A stretch of DNA of 64,000 nt. Source: Tateyamaria omphalii. Its GTDB lineage: Bacteria > Pseudomonadota > Alphaproteobacteria > Rhodobacterales > Rhodobacteraceae. The stretch is taken from assembly GCF_014651375.1 (NCBI RefSeq), contig NZ_BMWT01000004.1:434001-498000 (forward strand), read 5' to 3'. Each line of letters opens with the position of its first letter. The stretch's first letter is position 1. The notes beneath the pieces were generated by a model that saw only the letters and a list, made by a program, of their open reading frames with translations, searched no databases and was not told the DNA's origin. The translations under genes and the position numbers were made by a program. Shown here in pieces: positions 18,410-26,558 of the stretch.

Positions 18410-19330
18410 ATGAACTTACGAGATTTGGAATACGTCGTCGCAGTTGCGAAATGTGGTAACTTCAGCTTCGCGGCGGAGTATTGCAACGTCTCACAGCCCG
18501 CTCTGTCAAATCAGATCAAGAAGCTGGAGAAAGAGCTGGGCACCGATCTGTTCCTCCGCCTCAGCGGCGAAGTCAGACCAACCACCTGCGGTCAACGCAT
18601 CGTAAAAATTGCCGAAGAGATGTTGATCAGCGCGCAGCGGATCAAAGACACGGCAACCGAGTTTCGCGACCCCGAAGCGGTGCCTTTTAACATCGGCCTG
18701 ACCCCGACGCTCGCCCCGTATCTGACGGATTACTTCTCAAATCTATTCAGCGTCCTTTTTCCACGCATGCGGGTCACGATGATCGAAGACCTGCCGCAGA
18801 ACATGTTGAAGATGGTCGAGGATCACAGCCTAGACGTTGCCTTGGTGGCGAAACTCAATCACAATCCGACGCTCGAGTTCACGTCGATCTGGGAAGAACC
18901 TTTGTATTTGGCGGTTCACGAAGGCCACCCGCTTGCGCCCCTGCCATCCATCCGGCCAGAAGACGTTCCAGTACATGACTTCATCCGTCTTCCGCATTCG
19001 TTCGGATACGAACTTGAAGAACGGTTGCCAACACCTGATCAGGCATCACGCGGCTCAAAGAAGTTCGACCTGACCGCCCTGCGTTTCGAAACCATCTGCC
19101 GACACATCTGTCATTCGGACGATTGTACCATTGTCTCTGCCCTTGCTGCCGAGCAGTTCCGCCAAGACAATTGGCCTTTGTCCTTCATCCCGTTTGAAGC
19201 CCCCGGGAACCTGCGCAATCTCGGTGCGGCGTCGCGATTGAACTGCCCTCGAAAACCGCTGCTTGCCAAGATCGGGGCCTATATCCAGGAAAACCCACCC
19301 AAAGGCGTCACGCCAACATTTGTGGCGTGA
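18410..19330 (+). CDS. LysR-family regulator, OxyR-like
   Basis: The 306-residue protein has an OxyR-type N terminus (MNLRDLEYVVAVAKCGNFSFAAEYCNVSQPALSNQIKKLE) and ligand domain. The region where OxyR carries its redox cysteine pair has no cysteine here, and the only clustered cysteines are near 225-235 (ETICRHICHSDDC). It is therefore probably not a peroxide sensor of the classical kind. The start at 18410 is preferred over 18398. Its stop lies inside a bidirectional terminator. Confidence 0.88.
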   Translation: MNLRDLEYVVAVAKCGNFSFAAEYCNVSQPALSNQIKKLEKELGTDLFLRLSGEVRPTTCGQRIVKIAEEMLISAQRIKDTATEFRDPEAVPFNIGLTPTLAPYLTDYFSNLFSVLFPRMRVTMIEDLPQNMLKMVEDHSLDVALVAKLNHNPTLEFTSIWEEPLYLAVHEGHPLAPLPSIRPEDVPVHDFIRLPHSFGYELEERLPTPDQASRGSKKFDLTALRFETICRHICHSDDCTIVSALAAEQFRQDNWPLSFIPFEAPGNLRNLGAASRLNCPRKPLLAKIGAYIQENPPKGVTPTFVA

Positions 19331-19340
19331 CGCGTCTTTT
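19305..19340. terminator. Bidirectional terminator between LysR gene and T1SS operon
   Basis: GCGTCACGCCA and TGGCGTGACGC pair perfectly over 11 bp with a seven-base loop, followed by GTCTTTTT on the plus strand. The stem overlaps the LysR stop codon and sits 3 bp beyond the stop of the convergent HlyD gene. Confidence 0.85.
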
Positions 19341-19342
19341 TC

Positions 19343-20713
19343 CTACTCGATAAAGGTGCGTGCCAACCGGTCGCTCAGCGGTTGGGTCAGGTAGCTGAGG
19401 GCCGTGCGTTCGCCCGTGTTCACGAACAGGTCGGCGGGCATACCCGGCACAAGATCCAGTGCGGCCACCTCTTGGGATTGGACGTCATCCAGTTTGACGC
19501 GCGCGGTGTAGTAATAGTCTCCGGTGCGTTCGTCTTCGAGGCTGTCGGCAGAGATGTCGATGATGCGGCCCTCTGCCTCGGGCACATCGCCCTGATCAAA
19601 GGCAGACAGACGCACGCGCGTGGACTGACCGACATAGAGTTTTTCGATGTCGGCGGTATTCACCCGCGCCTCGACCACCAGCGGTTGGTCAATCGGCACG
19701 ATGTCCAGAATGGGTGCCCCCGGGCGGACAACGCCGCCAGCGGTGAACACCGTCATCTCGACCACACGGCCACTGACGGGCGCAGTGATTGCCACACGCT
19801 TCAACCGTTCCGAGGCCCCAATAAACTGCGGCTCAAGCGTAGCAAGTGACGCATCGATCTGCGCCAGTTCGGTCGAAGCTGCCTCGTCCCGCAAGGTGCG
19901 TGCGCCGATTCTGGCCAGTTGCAACTCGCTGATCTGGTTGCGGGCCTGTGCCACTTGGGTCAGCAGTGCCGCGTCCACACCGATCAGGCGCTCGACCTCG
20001 ACCCGGCGCGCATTCACGCGGGCCGCTGCAACAAGGCCTTTGTCCAGCAAGGTTTGCAGATTGCCAAGCTCCTGGCGTGTGATGTCCAGCTGCCGAGTGT
20101 TGGAGGCGCGTTGCGATTGCAGGCCGCTCACTTGATCCTCGAGATTGGTGATGCGTTGCGCTGTCAGGGCCTCTTCGGCATCGCGCGACCTGCGTTCTGC
20201 ATCAAACAGCAGCTTCTGAGTGGTGAATGCCGTGGCCCACGTTGCGGGGTCCAGTTCGACACGCATCATCTGCGCAACGGACGTTTGATCGAATGTGTCT
20301 GTGTCTTGCAGTTGGGCCATCAGTCGCGCACGGCGTACCGACAGATCGCTGAGTTGGCTTTCGATCACATCCAGATCGACACCCAGATCTGTACTGTCCA
20401 GTTCCAAAAGGGTCTGGCCCGCTTCGACCAGGTCGCCGTTGCTGACGAGAATACTGCTGACGATGCCGCCATCCAGATGCTCAACCGTCTTGCGATTGCC
20501 TTCGACCACAAAACTCGCCTGGGCCACAACTGCGCCATCCAGTTTCGACGCCGTCGCCCAATAGGTGGCTCCGCCAAGGAAACTGATTACGGCCAACAGT
20601 CCGAAGACCACGAAGCCAGTGATGCCAGCGCCTGAATCCTTGGGTTGAACGCGGTTGTAGTCTTCAAGGCGCAGAACGCCGGTGTTGCGGGCGGGTGTAA
20701 GTGCGGTTGTCAT
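19343..20713 (-). CDS. Type I secretion periplasmic adaptor (HlyD/PrtE family)
   Basis: The 456-residue membrane-fusion protein has one N-terminal helix (residues about 31-53), a lipoyl/barrel segment with GGIVSSILVSNGDLVEAGQTLLELD, a long coiled coil to about residue 290, and the barrel return (VAITAPVSGRVVEMTVFTAGGVV). It connects the inner-membrane ABC exporter to a TolC-like channel, which is not encoded here. It overlaps the exporter gene by 4 bp. Confidence 0.93.
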   Translation of the reverse strand: MTTALTPARNTGVLRLEDYNRVQPKDSGAGITGFVVFGLLAVISFLGGATYWATASKLDGAVVAQASFVVEGNRKTVEHLDGGIVSSILVSNGDLVEAGQTLLELDSTDLGVDLDVIESQLSDLSVRRARLMAQLQDTDTFDQTSVAQMMRVELDPATWATAFTTQKLLFDAERRSRDAEEALTAQRITNLEDQVSGLQSQRASNTRQLDITRQELGNLQTLLDKGLVAAARVNARRVEVERLIGVDAALLTQVAQARNQISELQLARIGARTLRDEAASTELAQIDASLATLEPQFIGASERLKRVAITAPVSGRVVEMTVFTAGGVVRPGAPILDIVPIDQPLVVEARVNTADIEKLYVGQSTRVRLSAFDQGDVPEAEGRIIDISADSLEDERTGDYYYTARVKLDDVQSQEVAALDLVPGMPADLFVNTGERTALSYLTQPLSDRLARTFIE

Positions 20714-22458
20714 TGTGCTGCTCCTTTCACAGCGGCCGTTTGCGCGCGGCGAGCGGCCAATTGTGCGGCGGCGGTCTGCGCCACGGCTGTCTCTTGCTGA
20801 CGTGGGCGCAGTATATCCTGCTTGTCGCCAAAACCGGTTTGCGTGCCTTTGTTGAGTGTCAGAACCTTGTTGACGGCCTCCAACGTGCTGGGGCGATGCG
20901 TCATCACGAATGTGATGGCCCCGCGTGCACTGGCGCCGCGAATGGCGTTGCGCAGTGCCGCCTCACCTTGGGCGTCCAGATCGGAGTTCGGCTCATCCAA
21001 CACTAGAATGAACGGATCATCATAGAGCGCGCGTGCCAGCGCGATCCGTTGACGTTGACCGCCGGACAGATGGAAGCCGTCGCCGATCTCGGTCGCGTAG
21101 CCGTCGGGCAAGCTGCTGATCAGACCGTGCACATCGGCGGCGACGGCTGCGGCCAGCACCTTGCTGTCGTCGATCGAGGTTGAAAACCGCGCAATGTTTT
21201 CGCGAATGGTCCCATCGAACAAATGCACATCCTGCGGCAAGTAGCCCACCAAACGTCCCAGCTCTTCGGGATCCCATTTGGCCATCGGGGTGCCATCGAG
21301 GCGAATGGCGCCGCGTTGCGGTGTCCAGATCCCGGCCAGCATCTTTGCCAGCGTCGACTTGCCGGACCCGCTGTGACCGATCACGGCCAAAACATCGCCA
21401 GCCGAAAGGGCAAACTCGATCCCACCGATGGTGGCGTTTTGCGCCAAGGGCGGGCCCGCCTGCGCGATGGCTGCATTCAGAGAGATTTGCGGACGCGGCA
21501 GTGCTAACCGCTTGGGCGGCTCGGGGTAGGTTTCGGACAGAGCGCGCAAGGTCTTGTACGAGCCACGTGCGGCCAGGAAGGTGCGCCACTGACCGATCAG
21601 TTGGTCGATAGGCGCAAGCGCGCGGGCAAGTACGATGGTGGCGGCAATCATCACACCGGCGGTGGCCTGACCGCTGACGGCAAGGGCGGCGCCCAAACCC
21701 AACATGCCCGATTGCAAGGCCATGCGGGTCGTCTTGGACATCACCGAAAAGCTGGCCAGCCGGTCAGACACACGGGATTTCAGGTGATGCGCATTGTGTT
21801 GCAGAGCTGTCCAACGCCGGGCGAGATCACCAGTCATACCCATCGCGTGGACAAGCTCTGCGTTCTGTTCACTGGAGGTGAACAAACTGTCGGATCTGGC
21901 GCGCGCTTGACCTGCGTCTTGCATAACTTCGGCAGAACGGGCGTTGTTGATCAGGGCCATGACTGTCAGGAACAACGCACCGGCAAGACCAAGCGCGCCA
22001 AGATAGGGGTGCAGGACATAAAGCACACCCAGATAAAGCGGGATCCACGGTGCATCGAAAAATGCGACCAGAGTGGGCCCCGAAATGAAGTCGCGCATCC
22101 CGTTCACATCAGCGGCGGGGTTGTCGCCACTGGCCTTGCCTTGAACCCGGCGGCGGATCGAGGCCTGCAGGATCGGCGCGCCAATCTCCAACTCAAAACG
22201 CGCGCCAAGACGGCTGAGGATACGCATACGGATCAGGTCCAGAAGGCCGGTGACCAGGAAAACACCACCCAGGAGAATACTGAGGGCAATCAGGGTGTCC
22301 ATGTTCTGGCTGGTCAGCACGCGATCATAGACTTGCAACATGTAAAGGGGGCCAGCGAGCATCAGCAGGTTCAGGATCATGCTGAAGAAGCCGATGGCGA
22401 CAAAGCCGCTGCGCAGCTTGCCCCATGCGGATTTGACGGTGGATTTTTTCTGAAACAT
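20710..22458 (-). CDS. Type I secretion ABC permease/ATPase (PrtD-like)
   Basis: The 582-residue exporter combines a six-helix membrane domain with an ATPase having Walker A (GHSGSGKST), Q-loop, signature LSGGQRQRIALARAL and Walker B VLDEPNSDLD. There is no N-terminal peptidase domain, as in PrtD/RTX exporters. It probably exports the RTX protein encoded upstream, powered by ATP at the inner membrane. Confidence 0.94.
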   Translation of the reverse strand: MFQKKSTVKSAWGKLRSGFVAIGFFSMILNLLMLAGPLYMLQVYDRVLTSQNMDTLIALSILLGGVFLVTGLLDLIRMRILSRLGARFELEIGAPILQASIRRRVQGKASGDNPAADVNGMRDFISGPTLVAFFDAPWIPLYLGVLYVLHPYLGALGLAGALFLTVMALINNARSAEVMQDAGQARARSDSLFTSSEQNAELVHAMGMTGDLARRWTALQHNAHHLKSRVSDRLASFSVMSKTTRMALQSGMLGLGAALAVSGQATAGVMIAATIVLARALAPIDQLIGQWRTFLAARGSYKTLRALSETYPEPPKRLALPRPQISLNAAIAQAGPPLAQNATIGGIEFALSAGDVLAVIGHSGSGKSTLAKMLAGIWTPQRGAIRLDGTPMAKWDPEELGRLVGYLPQDVHLFDGTIRENIARFSTSIDDSKVLAAAVAADVHGLISSLPDGYATEIGDGFHLSGGQRQRIALARALYDDPFILVLDEPNSDLDAQGEAALRNAIRGASARGAITFVMTHRPSTLEAVNKVLTLNKGTQTGFGDKQDILRPRQQETAVAQTAAAQLAARRAQTAAVKGAAQ

Positions 22459-22483
22459 TTGGGTGATCTCTTTTCAGCGTGAA

Positions 22484-22509
22484 GAGGTGGCGACATGGGC
22501 CGCCACCTC
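22484..22509 (-). promoter_or_regulatory. Hairpin between RTX gene and exporter genes
   Basis: GAGGTGGCG and CGCCACCTC make a nine-pair stem with an eight-base loop in the 63-bp gap. There is no proper T-run, so it could act as a partial terminator or mRNA stabiliser that keeps cargo message above exporter message. Confidence 0.5.
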
Positions 22510-22521
22510 GGTGTGCTTTGA

Positions 22522-25500
22522 TCAGGCGATGAAGTCGTCGTCGGAGAAGTCGCTGCTGTTGACCCCTTCGAGGCGCACGGAGGCGTCCGAAGAGAAGGTC
22601 AGCAGGGCGTCGACGCCGTCTTGCGACACAACGAGGCTCTCGGCGAAGTCCGGGCCGAAGTCAGAGAAGTCCAACCGGTCAACGCCAACTTCAAAGTCGC
22701 CGACCGTGTCGTTGCCGAACAATCCTTCGAAGGTGAAGGTGTCGGAGCCTTCGCCGCCGAGCAGCAGGTCGTCCCCTTGGCCACCGTTCAGCAGGTCATC
22801 ACCGTCTTCACCCGACAGGGTGTTGTCGGCATTGGACCCGATGATGACGTCGCCATCGTCCGACCCGATCACGTTCTCGATCGAGCTGAGGATGTCGATT
22901 TCGACCACTTCGTCGATGGCATCCAGACCGGACACACCCGTGGGGGCATCTGCGTCAATGGTTGCACCAGCGTCCACCAGCGTGTCCTGCGCAATAGGAC
23001 CGTTGATCCCGGCAGGTGCATTGTGCAGGTGGATGGCCGACACGACACCCGGAACCGGGGTCTGCAGGTCTGCTTCGTTCAGGCCCGTCACGGTCAATTC
23101 CGAAGAATAGACAACCTGGCCGGTGGCTTCGTCGACCGAGATGGTCAGTGTCGCCGTGCCTGTCGCATCGCTGTCGGAGGTCGGACCCGGTTCCTGGCTT
23201 GCGTCGAGTGTCGCCACCAGTTCGATGACACGCCCGTGCCCGTCGCCCTCATCGCTGACAACTTCGAACTGGCCACGGATTTCACCGCCGGGGAAGTCCG
23301 AGGTGTGGATGTTGTAGTACAGGTTCCCGGCAACGGCTTCTGCTACAAATCCGGCCGCGTCGTCGATGTTTTGGGTGGGCTGCAAAGAGGCACCGACCGC
23401 AACATTTTCGACTGAGACCGTGAACCCGGTTTCGCGAGTGGCGGTTCCGTTTCCGTTGGCCCCAAGGTTCACGGTCACCGCCACGTCCTGATCGGAGAAA
23501 TCCGCCGTGTCGATGCCTTCGCCACCTTCGATGAAGTCGTTGCCAAGACCGCCGACAATCACGTTGTCGCCTTGTCCGGCAATCAGAACGTCATCGCCTG
23601 TACCACCGTCGAGAACACCGTTGATTTGACCAAGATCGACAACAATGTCTTCTCCGGCGCCCAAGAGCACGTTGCCGTTCACCACACCGTCGTCATCGTT
23701 GACGAAGGTAACGTCGCCCGCTTCGGTTGCGTCGATGGCGTTGACCGTACCGGTGATTTCACCTTCGTTCAGGATCGCACCCAGCAGGTTCAGACCACCG
23801 TCGATGCGGATACCGGCTGCGGCGTCGCTGTCTTCGGACCCGGCGATAACGCCTTCGTTCTGCACCAGACCGGCAAAGTTCGCGTCTTCCTGGTTGCTGA
23901 AGAGACGCAGGCCGTCACCGACAGTGTTGCCTTCGACCGCGTCACCGCGACCTTGCAGGATACCTTCGTTGAAGATGGCGGCTGACACAACATCACCGTC
24001 CACGTCGCCGGTTTGCAGCGACACGGCGGAACCGTTGTTGCCCAGTCCGGCATCTACAACACCGGTGTTGGTGAAGGTGTAGTTGTCGGCTGTACCGTCG
24101 GCATAGACCGTGCCGTTGCGTTGATCGCCGGTGCCCAAGATCGTGCCGGAGTTCACAACGTCCAGACCTTCACCATCGATGTTGACCGCACGGCTGTCCG
24201 ACGACACCACACCGGAGTTCACAAAGGACCCGCCCGTGTGATCACCTGTGCCGAAGTAGACACCGTTCTGTACACCGGAGATTGTCCCAGCGTTGTTCAA
24301 CTCACCTTTGAAGTCGATGCCGTTTACGACACGCACACCAGCAACAGTCCCGTTGGCACCTTCGGACGTGATGGCACCGGAGTTGTTGATGATGGCATCG
24401 GTGACGCCGACATTGCCAACGTTGCCGATCCGTATGCCATCGCCAGCCAGCGGTGTGCCCGCAGCTGCGTTTCCACGGCCTTGGATCGTTCCGGAGTTGT
24501 CGAGCGTGAAACTGTTCACCCCGTCAGCGGCGCCACCAATCTCGGCGCCAAAGCCGGAGCCTTGGTTATCGGCACCCGCGTCGATGGAGCCGCTGTTGAC
24601 GACGGAAAAGTCATCTGCGGTGCCATCGGCATAGGCAGTACCATTGCGCTGGTCCGCTGTGCCAAGGATCGAACCGGAGTTTTCGACGCTCAGGCCCGTG
24701 CCATCGATGTTCAGTGCGCGGCTGTCCGAAGACACCACGCCGCCTGCTTCGTTCACGAACGAACCGCCCGAGTGGTCGCCCGTCCCGAAGTAGACACCGT
24801 TTTGAACACCAGCGATCAAGCCTGAGTTCGACAGCTCGCCCTGGAAGTTGATGCCATTGACGACGCGAACACCTGCGACCGTTCCATTGGCACCTTCGGA
24901 AAGAATCTCGCCCGAGTTGGTGATGGTGGCGTCGGTCGTGCCAGTGTTGCCAACATTGCCGATCCGCACACCGTCGCCTGCCGGGTTGTTGCCCGCTGGC
25001 GCGTTGCCACGGCCCTGAATGACACCATCATTGTCCAGCGTGAACGTGTTGGCACCATCCGCGGCACCGCCGATCTCGGCCCCAAAGCCGGAGCCTTGGT
25101 TGCCTTCACCGGCATCGATTGTTCCGCTTGCGAGGTTGCGGACGCTGAAGTCATCCGCCGTACCATCGGCGTAGACGGTGCCGTTGCGCTGGTCGTCTGT
25201 GCCCAGAATGTCGCCTGCGTTGGTCAGATCAACGCCGGTCCCATCGATGTTCACGGCGCGGCTTTCCGACTGGATTGTCCCGAAGTTCAGAACGTCAAGA
25301 TCGTGCTCGGCCTCGCCGATATACAGACCATTGCGCACCCCTTCGATCACACCGGTGGATGTGTTCAGGATACGACCTTCGGCAGCGGCACCATCGGCGA
25401 TCCGGATACCTGCCGCTGTGCCGTTATTGCTTTCGGACGAGATGAGACCCGAGTTCACGATGTCCGTGTCAGACACTGTGCCTTCCGCGCCGTTGTTGAT

Positions 25501-26232
25501 GCGGATGCCGTCGCCCGCGCCGCCGGTGTTCGAGGCCGCTTGGCCGCGTCCTTGAATGGTGGCGCCAAAGCCGTTGAAAACGGAGTTCGATACCACGTCG
25601 CCCACTTCGTCACCCACCTGGAACGAAATGCCAGCGCCGTCGTTACCTTCGCCCGCATCAATTGTACCGCCCGTGAAGTTCGAAATGCCGACGTCTTCCG
25701 CTGTCGCGTTGGTGTAGATGGTACCGTTGCGCTGGTTATCGGTGCCGACAATGTCGCCAAAATTACGAACACTGATCCCTTCGCCTTCGATCTCCACCGC
25801 GCGGCTGTCGGACGAAATGACACCGCCGCGGAAGTTGTCGAGCGTGCCCGAACTGTTTGGACCGCTGAATTCAACACCATTCAGCTCGCCCGCAATGCTG
25901 CCAAAGTTGCGAATGTCGGCGCTGGATCCATCAGTCACTTCAATGCCCGTGGCGTCTGGGCCGTTGGCCTCAATGCTGCCTGTACGGAAGTTGAAGACCG
26001 ACACGTCCTCGGCCTCGACCGAAACGGCGGACGGTGCGCCATTGGTTTCGACCTCGCCAAAGTTCAGGAACCGGGAAAGGTCGTTGTTCAGAACGAAAGC
26101 CGGGGTGTTGTCGACAACCGTACTTTGGAAAAAGCCGTTGGTCAGTGTCTGTCCGTCGCGAACAGTTTCCTGGGCCAGTGACGAGGTCGTCAGCAATCTG
26201 GCGCGCAGGCTTGCAAGTAGTTCGGAAAGCAT
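22522..26232 (-). CDS. Large repeat protein with RTX and CHRD-like segments, type I secretion cargo
   Basis: The 1236-residue acidic protein has no Sec signal. Residues about 130-800 hold four copies of a 180-residue module (landmark GT-x-x-QRNGT), each a beta-rich run of asparagine/glycine strands, as in right-handed beta-helix adhesins. Two RTX nonapeptide groups follow: GGTGDDVLIAGQGDN and later GEDGDDLLNGGQGDD. Between them lie CHRD-like pieces (NLYYNIHTSDFPGGEIRG, then ATLDASQEPGP and IHLHNAPAG). The C terminus ends DDDFIA, a usual uncleaved type I signal region. It is probably a calcium-binding surface or extracellular protein; the exporter genes lie immediately downstream. Confidence 0.88.
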   Translation of the reverse strand: MLSELLASLRARLLTTSSLAQETVRDGQTLTNGFFQSTVVDNTPAFVLNNDLSRFLNFGEVETNGAPSAVSVEAEDVSVFNFRTGSIEANGPDATGIEVTDGSSADIRNFGSIAGELNGVEFSGPNSSGTLDNFRGGVISSDSRAVEIEGEGISVRNFGDIVGTDNQRNGTIYTNATAEDVGISNFTGGTIDAGEGNDGAGISFQVGDEVGDVVSNSVFNGFGATIQGRGQAASNTGGAGDGIRINNGAEGTVSDTDIVNSGLISSESNNGTAAGIRIADGAAAEGRILNTSTGVIEGVRNGLYIGEAEHDLDVLNFGTIQSESRAVNIDGTGVDLTNAGDILGTDDQRNGTVYADGTADDFSVRNLASGTIDAGEGNQGSGFGAEIGGAADGANTFTLDNDGVIQGRGNAPAGNNPAGDGVRIGNVGNTGTTDATITNSGEILSEGANGTVAGVRVVNGINFQGELSNSGLIAGVQNGVYFGTGDHSGGSFVNEAGGVVSSDSRALNIDGTGLSVENSGSILGTADQRNGTAYADGTADDFSVVNSGSIDAGADNQGSGFGAEIGGAADGVNSFTLDNSGTIQGRGNAAAGTPLAGDGIRIGNVGNVGVTDAIINNSGAITSEGANGTVAGVRVVNGIDFKGELNNAGTISGVQNGVYFGTGDHTGGSFVNSGVVSSDSRAVNIDGEGLDVVNSGTILGTGDQRNGTVYADGTADNYTFTNTGVVDAGLGNNGSAVSLQTGDVDGDVVSAAIFNEGILQGRGDAVEGNTVGDGLRLFSNQEDANFAGLVQNEGVIAGSEDSDAAAGIRIDGGLNLLGAILNEGEITGTVNAIDATEAGDVTFVNDDDGVVNGNVLLGAGEDIVVDLGQINGVLDGGTGDDVLIAGQGDNVIVGGLGNDFIEGGEGIDTADFSDQDVAVTVNLGANGNGTATRETGFTVSVENVAVGASLQPTQNIDDAAGFVAEAVAGNLYYNIHTSDFPGGEIRGQFEVVSDEGDGHGRVIELVATLDASQEPGPTSDSDATGTATLTISVDEATGQVVYSSELTVTGLNEADLQTPVPGVVSAIHLHNAPAGINGPIAQDTLVDAGATIDADAPTGVSGLDAIDEVVEIDILSSIENVIGSDDGDVIIGSNADNTLSGEDGDDLLNGGQGDDLLLGGEGSDTFTFEGLFGNDTVGDFEVGVDRLDFSDFGPDFAESLVVSQDGVDALLTFSSDASVRLEGVNSSDFSDDDFIA
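24100..25745 (-). repeat. Four tandem 540-bp (180-residue) coding repeats
   Basis: The landmark encoding GT-x-x-QRNGT recurs at about 25743, 25203, 24662 and 24131, that is every 531-541 bp. The two central copies are the most alike. This range spans the landmarks; the full modules extend on both sides. Confidence 0.85.
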
Positions 26233-26558
26233 GGGTGATCTCCGCTTGAGATTTGGTTGCTGCGAAGATCAGACCGAGACTGTGGCCTCTCCGCTGTTCA
26301 ACCAAGTGCGGATGCGTGGATGTATTGGAAATTCCTGGTCCGAATAGCGTGTATAAGAATAAGAAATAGTCACGCTTATCGTGATGTGCGCGGCTCGAAG
26401 TTTGAACAAATTCAATAATTTGCGCTGAAGCCTGGTCGCACGCAAGTTAGTCGGTGACGACATTTCACGAAACTGTTTGCGGAGTTTATCGAGCAAGTCC
26501 GGGATAAGCGCACCGGAGATCCCAAGTCGACACGCATGGAGCGCGATAATGAACCGCA
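26233..26558. other. Intergenic stretch upstream of the RTX gene
   Basis: No supported gene. It should hold the promoter of the RTX operon, and a relatively AT-rich part lies at 26340-26420, but I cannot assign -35/-10 elements with confidence. Confidence 0.4.

Noticed and set aside
18410-19330. Classical OxyR peroxide sensor
   Set aside because: The fold is OxyR-like but the redox cysteine region has no cysteines, and no katG/ahpC gene is adjacent.
22621-26181. Several long plus-strand frames (264, 270 and 361 codons) in the RTX gene
   Set aside because: They are shadows of the repeated, GC-rich minus-strand coding sequence.
22522-26232. CRISPR-like regular repeats
   Set aside because: The spacing (540 bp) and coding of the repeats fit protein modules, not repeat-spacer arrays.
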